This document shows positions 58,291 through 64,000 of a stretch of 64,000 nucleotides of DNA, piece after piece (the stretch's first letter is position 1; each line of letters begins with the position of its first letter). A model generated the notes under the pieces. The model was not told the DNA's origin. It worked only from the letters and a program-made list of their open reading frames with translations, and made no database searches. Source of the DNA: an uncultured Psychroserpens sp. (GTDB lineage Bacteria > Bacteroidota > Bacteroidia > Flavobacteriales > Flavobacteriaceae); NCBI RefSeq assembly GCF_947503375.1, contig NZ_CANNDQ010000001.1, positions 372,001 to 436,000 of the forward strand, read 5' to 3'. The translations under genes and the position numbers were made by a program.

Positions 58291-59526
58291 CTAAAATTCT
58301 ATACTAGCCTCTACCTCGTTCTCTCCGCGTTTCACAACAACCTTTGTTTTGTCACCATTATCAAAACTGGAGAGTGCACGCATGTAACTCATCATGTCTG
58401 TAACTATACTATCTCCTAGTTTAATCACAATATCTCCTTTTTGGAGACCTGCTTTTTGAGCTGGTTTATCTTCGCTAATGCCATCAATTCGCATACCTTT
58501 CCCATCAAACAAATAATCAGGAATTACGCCTAACCCAACTTTAAATCGTGGCACATCTTCACTTTCATTTTTCGTTTTTCTAAAAGGCAGCTTACCATTA
58601 TCATCTAAATCTGAGATAATGTCAAAAATATACATCGAAATGGTTGCCATACCTTCATAGTTCAACTTTTCAATATCATCACTTGGTTTATGATAATCCT
58701 CATGCTGACCAGTAAAAAAATGTAATACAGGAATATCGCTATTGTAAAAGGATGTGTGATCGCTTGGTCCAACTCCTGATTCATTTTCAATTATTTTGAA
58801 TTTCGAGTTATTGGCCTTTACTACTTGTTTTAAAATTGGTGAAGTCCCAACACCATAAACTGCTAGTGTGTTATCTTCTTTTAAACGACCTACCATGTCC
58901 ATGTTGAGCATATAATTGGCTTTAGATAAATCTATGGTTGGGTTTTTTGTAAAGTAATTTGAGCCTAACAAGCCCATTTCTTCACCAGAAAATGCCATGA
59001 ATAAATAGTTGTTCCCCTTATTTTCTTGTTTTAGTTTTTCTGCTAAATTTAACAGTACAGCTATTCCACTCGCATTATCATCTGCTCCATTATGAATTAC
59101 TTTTGTATCTTCTCTGTACAATGAGCCTTCAGCACCATAACCTAAATGGTCGTAATGCGCACCAATGATGATGGTGTTTTCAGCTTTATTATCTAAAAAT
59201 GCAATCACGTTGGTACCTGTAATTGTACTATCACCGTTCTTTACATTGTAATTAACCTCTTGATGAGGGTCTGTCTTAGGCTTAAATGTAAAGTCTTGAA
59301 AGTATCCATTGGTTCCTTTTGCTGTAAGACCTATGCTCTTAAAACGTTTAGCAATATAGTCTGCAGCAGCTTTCTCTCCATCGGTACCTGTTTGTCTACC
59401 TTCTAGGTTGTCATCTGCTAAGAATGATACGTCTTCTTTTAAGCTTACCGATTTATATTCTGTTCCAGAATCTGTTTTGCAAGCCGTTAAAACAATCAAA
59501 AAAAGAACAACAATTAGGTTTTTCAT
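58291..59526 (-). CDS. M28-family aminopeptidase lipoprotein with PDZ domain
   Basis: 411 residues. Lipoprotein signal (NLIVVLFLIVLTACKTDSG, lipobox LTAC). Zinc peptidase M28 core at about 85-300: IGAHYDHLGYG (His, Asp), NGADDNASGIAVLL (Asp), FSGEEMGLLGS (Glu pair) and GPSDHTSF. A PDZ domain at about 325-405 (MRIDGISEDKPAQKAGLQKGD). Probably an extracytoplasmic aminopeptidase. Its -7 box, TAAATTTG on the minus strand (59556-59549), is interlaced with the divergent promoter. Confidence 0.92.
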   Translation of the reverse strand: MKNLIVVLFLIVLTACKTDSGTEYKSVSLKEDVSFLADDNLEGRQTGTDGEKAAADYIAKRFKSIGLTAKGTNGYFQDFTFKPKTDPHQEVNYNVKNGDSTITGTNVIAFLDNKAENTIIIGAHYDHLGYGAEGSLYREDTKVIHNGADDNASGIAVLLNLAEKLKQENKGNNYLFMAFSGEEMGLLGSNYFTKNPTIDLSKANYMLNMDMVGRLKEDNTLAVYGVGTSPILKQVVKANNSKFKIIENESGVGPSDHTSFYNSDIPVLHFFTGQHEDYHKPSDDIEKLNYEGMATISMYIFDIISDLDDNGKLPFRKTKNESEDVPRFKVGLGVIPDYLFDGKGMRIDGISEDKPAQKAGLQKGDIVIKLGDSIVTDMMSYMRALSSFDNGDKTKVVVKRGENEVEASIEF

Positions 59527-59538
59527 AGCTATATATCT

Positions 59539-59546
59539 TAATTTTG
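59539..59546 (+). promoter_or_regulatory. -7 box of the TolB-like gene
   Basis: TAATTTTG, exact TAnnTTTG, 22 nt before the ATG. It lies 3 nt from the divergent M28 box, so the two transcripts start inside each other's promoters. Confidence 0.5.
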
Positions 59547-59548
59547 CA

Positions 59549-59556
59549 CAAATTTA
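59549..59556 (-). promoter_or_regulatory. -7 box of the M28 peptidase gene
   Basis: The minus strand reads TAAATTTG, exact TAnnTTTG, 22 nt before the M28 ATG. No TTG at -33 on either strand. Confidence 0.5.
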
Positions 59557-59568
59557 GTTAATAATACA

Positions 59569-60684
59569 ATGAAATACACGTTAATCATCCTTATAACTAT
59601 TTTCTTTTTAAATTGTAAAAGCGACAATAAAGCTACCAACGAGACAGAAGAAAAAATACAGTCCAATGCTGTTGATACTATTGAAAACCCATTAATATAC
59701 CCAGGGGAAAAGCATTTTAAATCTATAAGGCAGGTCACATTCGGTGGTGATAATGCTGAAGCATATTGGAGTTTTAATGATAAACAATTGGTGTTTCAAT
59801 CAAATAATAAAGGTTGGAATGTAGGCTGTGATCAAATGTTTTTAATGAATGCTAATGATACCTTTACAGATAGTATTGCACCTCCAATGCTTAGTACAGG
59901 AAAAGGGCGTACGACTTGTGCTTATTTCTTGCCTGATAATAAACATATTATCTATGCTTCTACACATTTAGAGCAAAATGAATGCCCTGAAACCCCTTTA
60001 CGTAAAAACGGAAAATATATTTGGCCTATCTATGATAGTTATGATATTTTCGTAGCCGATTTAGAGGGTAATATTGTTAAACAACTAACCAATGAAGTTG
60101 GATATGACGCTGAACCAACAGTCTCTCCTAAAGGAGATAAAATTGTATTCACCTCAACAAGAAGTGGTGATTTGGAGTTGTATACCATGAATATTGATGG
60201 TAGTAATGTAAAACAAATAACGAATGAACTAGGTTACGATGGAGGCGCTTTCTTTTCTCCAGATGGTACAAAGCTGATTTTTCGTTCTTCTCGTCCAAAA
60301 ACTGAGGAAGAAATTAGTTCTTATAAAGAACTTCTAGCCGAAGGCTTAGTAGAACCTACAGAAATGGAGTTATACATTTGTAATGCTGATGGAAGCGATT
60401 TACGTCAATTAACGGATCTAGGAAATGCAAATTGGAGTCCGTTTTTTCATCCATCTGGAAATAAAATCTTATTCTCATCTAATTTTGAAGCAGAGCGTGG
60501 ATTCCCCTTTAATTTGTATTTGATAGATATTGATGGCAAGAATTTAGAACGCGTAACCCATGGAGAGACCTTTGATGCATTTCCTGTATTTTCAAACGAT
60601 GGTAACTATTTGGCGTTTTCATCTAACAGAAATAATGGAGGCGGAAGAGATACTAACCTGTTTATTGCAGAATGGCAAGATTAG
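59569..60684 (+). CDS. TolB-like WD40/PD40-propeller lipoprotein
   Basis: 371 residues. Lipobox FFLNC near 14-18. Six to seven PD40/WD40-type blades: YDAEPTVSPKGDKIVFTSTR, YDGGAFFSPDGTKLIFRSSR, NWSPFFHPSGNKILFSS, DAFPVFSNDGNYLAFSSN, with the TolB-like SxDG/SPDG and IDIDG hallmarks. It may bind a protein or sugar at the cell surface. The end overlaps the TonB-type receptor by 4 nt (TTAG), tail to tail. Confidence 0.88.
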   Translation: MKYTLIILITIFFLNCKSDNKATNETEEKIQSNAVDTIENPLIYPGEKHFKSIRQVTFGGDNAEAYWSFNDKQLVFQSNNKGWNVGCDQMFLMNANDTFTDSIAPPMLSTGKGRTTCAYFLPDNKHIIYASTHLEQNECPETPLRKNGKYIWPIYDSYDIFVADLEGNIVKQLTNEVGYDAEPTVSPKGDKIVFTSTRSGDLELYTMNIDGSNVKQITNELGYDGGAFFSPDGTKLIFRSSRPKTEEEISSYKELLAEGLVEPTEMELYICNADGSDLRQLTDLGNANWSPFFHPSGNKILFSSNFEAERGFPFNLYLIDIDGKNLERVTHGETFDAFPVFSNDGNYLAFSSNRNNGGGRDTNLFIAEWQD

Positions 60685-63095
60685 TTGCTTTTTTCTGTTA
60701 AACGACTTCGTTCTTCAGTATCGATCTTTCGCTCATTAGTTTGTAATTTGGTATTTCCAAACTTATAGCGAAATCCTAATCTTACATAACGATCATCAAT
60801 ATCTGTTTGTCCAAAGCTAAATTGATTTTGATACTGTGTTCCATAATCAAAATCGTGTGTGTTAAACAAATCACTCACAGATAGGGATAAGACTCCATTT
60901 TTATTTAAAATGGTTTTAGAGATTGCCAATTCAGAAAACAGCCTGTTTTCAACAATTTGAAACCCTTGCAAATTTTTACCAACCCAAGTAAATGTTAAAT
61001 TAACGTTGAGACTATTATCTTCTAAAAAAGTAAAATCGTTTTGTAGCACAGAGTAATTTGCCCACTGGTCTTGAATAACTCTTCCTTGACCAAAATCTGT
61101 TTCTTCTTCAAAGTTATAAAATGAGGTTACTGCGTACAAAAACCACCTATCATTAACATTAATATTAGTAGCAAGATCAAAACCAAATTCTACTGTTTTA
61201 TCAAAATTAACCGATATATATTCAACAACATTTGTCGTGTTGTTCTGTCTTGGTATTTCTGAAATGGCTCCATCATAATTCTTATAGTATGCTTCAAAAG
61301 TTATCACGTCCATTAATGTTGTTCCTATTACAAAATGGTCTGTAAATGTTGGTACTAAAAAAGGATTTCCTGAGACCACATAATTGTCATTTAAGAAAAA
61401 TCGAAATGGATTTAAATCAGCATAACCTGGTCGCGCTATTCTTCGATTATAGTTTGAATACACGTTATACCCTTTTGCTATATTGTATTGTATACTAGCA
61501 TTTGGAAACCATTCTAAATAGTCTTGTGTATTGGTTATATTAGTTAGTGGTGATTTACCTTCAACATTGGTTTGTTCTACTCTTAGACCTGCATTAATAC
61601 TCCAGTTCTCTGTATTTGAATCATAATTAACATACGCAGCATATACATGTTCATCATAATCAAAAGCGTCAGAGTTGAGTGGATCAATAGTTTCATTAGC
61701 TGTACTTATATCAATGTCAAATTGGGTGATATCACTCTCTGTTTGAATGTTAGAGAACTTTCCTCCTGCTTGAACGTTTGAAGAATCATCTATAGGCAAG
61801 TTATAGTCTATTTTTCCAGCAAAAATATCAGTATCTTGATTGTTATCTGTATTAAAAGCACTTGCATTTTGAAATGCATTGTTTACATCAAAAAAATTAC
61901 TAACTACATTTTGATTTCTTTCATAATTATAAGTGGTATAGTGTACATTAAAGGCTAGAGAGCCTTTAATGAAATTATGATTAAAATTTACATCAAAGCC
62001 TAGATTATGTTTACTGTCTCTAGATAAATTATCAGCTGTAAATCGTGATAAAAAAGATCCATTAGCATCACTAATAAATGTATTATTAGTGATTTTGTAT
62101 TTAAAATAAGGTAAATACAATGCATTAGAAGATATACTTAGTGTATTGTTATCATTGATAAAAAAATCAAAATTAGCATTTAAATTATGTGTTTCATACC
62201 ATGTATTTCTATTGGTTAGTGATCGCCAACTTTCATCTGTAGTATTTGAGTTATTCAGATAGTTAACCGTGTCATCACCATCTCTATTTATTTTATTGTT
62301 ATGGTAATTATAGTTGATATTAAAATTTATATGTTCATTCTTAAAAAAGTGACTTGTTCCAGCGTTATACCTTGGAAACACACCTTGTGTATAATTAGTA
62401 AAAACACTTCCTCTATAACCTGTGATTAGGTTTTTACTCATTATGATATTTAACACAACACCGCTTTCGGCATCATATCTTGCAGAAGGGTTCGTAATTA
62501 CTTCAATTGATTGTATTGAATTTGCAGAAGAGCCTTCTAGCAGCTGTTTTAAATCTTCCGACGTTAAATTTACCCTTCTATCATTAATGTAAACTGTTGG
62601 TGTAGAATTTTTAACTGTGATATCATCGCCAATAACTAATACACCAGGTGTGCTTTTTAGCACTTGCAATATAGTGCCTTCAACCAAAGCTGTATTTTCA
62701 ACATTGAAAATAAATCGGTCTGCCTCCCGCTTCAATGTTGGTTTCTTTACAGTTATATTAACCTGATCTAATGTCTCAGACGATTCGTTTAATTTGATCG
62801 TTTTCAAATCTAAATTACCCGTAACTATTAGTTTTTGTTTATAGTCTTCAAATCCTATATAGCTTATATTGATGATGTATGTGTTAGGCTCAATTGAGCC
62901 TAGACTAAAGTACCCGTTAACATTAGATGAAACGCCTTTTAAAATAGCGCTTTCATCTTCAGTAATTAAAATGACATTTGCAAATTCTATTGGATTATTT
63001 TTAGCATCAACTATAGTTCCAGAAACAGATGCATCTTGTCCATAACTCACAATTGAGCATACCAAAAAAAGTACAATATTGAGTAGGGATTTCAA
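60681..63095 (-). CDS. TonB-dependent receptor-like outer-membrane beta-barrel
   Basis: 804 residues; start TTG. A signal peptide (SLLNIVLFLVCSIVSYGQ), a CarboxypepD_reg-like domain (about 22-110: GTIVDAKNNPIEFANVIL, GYFSLGSIEPNTYIINISYIGFE), a plug (about 120-215: VLKSTPGVLVIGDDITVKN, VEVITNPSARYDAESG) and a long barrel ending with an aromatic-rich strand (VRLGFRYKFGN). This is the OMP_b-brl_3 group, often acting in siderophore or sugar import, but many need no TonB. No SusD partner follows, and ligand is unknown. Confidence 0.88.
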   Translation of the reverse strand: MKSLLNIVLFLVCSIVSYGQDASVSGTIVDAKNNPIEFANVILITEDESAILKGVSSNVNGYFSLGSIEPNTYIINISYIGFEDYKQKLIVTGNLDLKTIKLNESSETLDQVNITVKKPTLKREADRFIFNVENTALVEGTILQVLKSTPGVLVIGDDITVKNSTPTVYINDRRVNLTSEDLKQLLEGSSANSIQSIEVITNPSARYDAESGVVLNIIMSKNLITGYRGSVFTNYTQGVFPRYNAGTSHFFKNEHINFNINYNYHNNKINRDGDDTVNYLNNSNTTDESWRSLTNRNTWYETHNLNANFDFFINDNNTLSISSNALYLPYFKYKITNNTFISDANGSFLSRFTADNLSRDSKHNLGFDVNFNHNFIKGSLAFNVHYTTYNYERNQNVVSNFFDVNNAFQNASAFNTDNNQDTDIFAGKIDYNLPIDDSSNVQAGGKFSNIQTESDITQFDIDISTANETIDPLNSDAFDYDEHVYAAYVNYDSNTENWSINAGLRVEQTNVEGKSPLTNITNTQDYLEWFPNASIQYNIAKGYNVYSNYNRRIARPGYADLNPFRFFLNDNYVVSGNPFLVPTFTDHFVIGTTLMDVITFEAYYKNYDGAISEIPRQNNTTNVVEYISVNFDKTVEFGFDLATNINVNDRWFLYAVTSFYNFEEETDFGQGRVIQDQWANYSVLQNDFTFLEDNSLNVNLTFTWVGKNLQGFQIVENRLFSELAISKTILNKNGVLSLSVSDLFNTHDFDYGTQYQNQFSFGQTDIDDRYVRLGFRYKFGNTKLQTNERKIDTEERSRLTEKSN

Positions 63096-63213
63096 AATTG
63101 GTTAGGGTTTTGAACTGCAATATAACATTTGTTTTTAAATAAAATTTACGGTTTTTCCTTACTGTTTAAGCTTTTTGTGAGCTTTTATAACGTTTTATGC
63201 ATAATAAAAGAAT

Positions 63214-63221
63214 TATATTTG
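63214..63221 (+). promoter_or_regulatory. -7 box of lepA
   Basis: TATATTTG, exact TAnnTTTG, 28 nt before the lepA ATG. Confidence 0.5.
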
Positions 63222-63249
63222 CAGCATCTTTTTAAAGAAGATTTGATAT

Positions 63250-64000
63250 ATGAAGCACATTAGGAATTTTTGCATTATTGCACATATTGATCATGGTAAG
63301 AGTACACTCGCCGATCGTTTACTGGACTACACCGGAACAGTTACTGCAAGAGAAAAGCAGGATCAGCTTTTGGATAATATGGACTTAGAGCGAGAACGAG
63401 GCATTACAATAAAATCGCACGCCATTCAAATGGAATACACATTCGAAGGTCAAGATTATATACTTAACTTAATCGACACACCTGGTCATGTAGATTTTTC
63501 TTATGAAGTATCTAGATCCATCGCTGCTTGTGAAGGCGCGCTACTTATAGTGGATGCCGCCCAAAGTATTCAAGCACAAACGATTTCAAACTTATACCTA
63601 GCATTAGAAAATGATTTGGAAATTATTCCGGTACTTAACAAAGTTGACCTACCAAGTGCGAACCCAGAAGAGGTAACCGATGATATTGTTGATTTGCTTG
63701 GGTGTGATCCAGAAGAAGTTATTCACGCAAGTGGCAAAACAGGTTTTGGAGTTGATAATATTCTTGAAGCCATTATTAATCGAATTCCTGCTCCTGAAGG
63801 AAATATAGACGAACCGCTCCAAGCATTAATTTTTGATTCGGTATATAATCCATTTCGAGGTGTTGAAACCTATTTTAGAGTCATTAATGGTTCCATAAAA
63901 AAAAATCAACAAATTAAATTTATTGCCACAGGCAAAATGTATGGTGCCGATGAGGTAGGCACTCTAAAACTGAAACAGTTTCCTAGACAAGAAATAAAAG
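63250..64000 (+). CDS. lepA: Elongation factor 4 (LepA), partial
   Basis: The first 250 residues are present; the gene continues past the right edge. It is a ribosomal translocase-like GTPase that acts on stalled elongating ribosomes. G motifs are intact: G1 AHIDHGKST (11-19), G2 RGITIKS, G3 DTPGH near 78-82, G4 NKVD near 133-136. The domain 2 start ([17 protein letters not shown]) follows. The start [17 protein letters not shown] is the family start. Confidence 0.97.
   Translation, partial: MKHIRNFCIIAHIDHGKSTLADRLLDYTGTVTAREKQDQLLDNMDLERERGITIKSHAIQMEYTFEGQDYILNLIDTPGHVDFSYEVSRSIAACEGALLIVDAAQSIQAQTISNLYLALENDLEIIPVLNKVDLPSANPEEVTDDIVDLLGCDPEEVIHASGKTGFGVDNILEAIINRIPAPEGNIDEPLQALIFDSVYNPFRGVETYFRVINGSIKKNQQIKFIATGKMYGADEVGTLKLKQFPRQEIK

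Overview
The window is chromosomal DNA of a marine-type member of the Flavobacteriaceae (Bacteroidota). Evidence: it is AT-rich; promoters follow the Bacteroidota -7 pattern TAnnTTTG instead of -35/-10; several secreted proteins end in type IX secretion (T9SS) sorting domains; there is a CarboxypepD_reg/TonB-type outer-membrane barrel, a PID-CTERM-like small protein, a DUF2911 protein and a LytS-like kinase with a two-component propeller. Genes are tightly packed. Several convergent pairs overlap at their stop codons. I saw no rRNA operon, IS element, prophage or CRISPR array. One tRNA (CAU anticodon) is present.

Layout. 1-5.4 kb: end of an MFS exporter, recJ, an OsmC protein, an AhpD-like protein, a porin-like hypothetical, an Fe-S uracil-DNA glycosylase and rsmI. 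5.4-9.9 kb: a large DUF11-repeat T9SS protein, a DoxX protein and a conserved hypothetical. 10-13.4 kb: tdk, alr, mscL, asd. 13.6-19.6 kb: a diheme-cytochrome-like lipoprotein followed by two tandemly duplicated FG-GAP/UnbV T9SS proteins. 19.6-27.3 kb: an orphan ABC ATPase, then a nine-gene minus-strand operon with a type III polyketide synthase, a methyltransferase, an FAD oxidoreductase, a private set of fatty-acid-synthase-like proteins (KAS, hotdog dehydratase, FabL-like reductase, ACP, PPTase) and a YceI lipid-binding protein. 27.3-35.7 kb: housekeeping (Gre-like factor, mtgA, an FAD oxidase, accC, accB, fabH, rpmF, DUF177, pdxA, ribE). 35.9-40.6 kb: a LytTR regulator/LytS-type kinase pair and an SH3 secreted protein. 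40.7-49.2 kb: a cluster of exported proteins of unknown function around an AraC regulator. 49.5-52 kb: an ECF42-type sigma factor with its YCII/DGPF partner. 52-64 kb: tRNA, mce, rbfA, a LolC/E-like permease, dusB, an Lgt-like plus Tes-like radical SAM pair, small membrane proteins, an M28 peptidase, a TolB-like lipoprotein, a TonB-type receptor and the start of lepA.

Three systems stand out. (1) The AraC neighbourhood carries six copies of one 16-bp operator, GGT-N5-AA(T/C)TGCTA. Each has its ACC end exactly 21 bp from a -7-like box. Five face protein genes. The sixth faces an orphan intrinsic terminator, which suggests an AraC-controlled small RNA of about 120 nt. (2) The type III PKS operon combines the Srs-type set (type III PKS, methyltransferase, flavoprotein) with its own acyl-chain-building proteins and a periplasmic lipid carrier. 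It most probably makes a modified alkylresorcinol or alkylquinone-like lipid. (3) An Lgt-like protein without the usual catalytic-region His overlaps a gene for a tetraether-synthase-like radical SAM enzyme, suggesting an uncharacterised lipid or lipoprotein modification.

All assignments come from reading motifs, gene order and intergenic sequence by eye. No database or structure search was run. Several start codons were moved downstream of the longest open frame using signal peptides, promoters or operators; these cases are explained in the entries.
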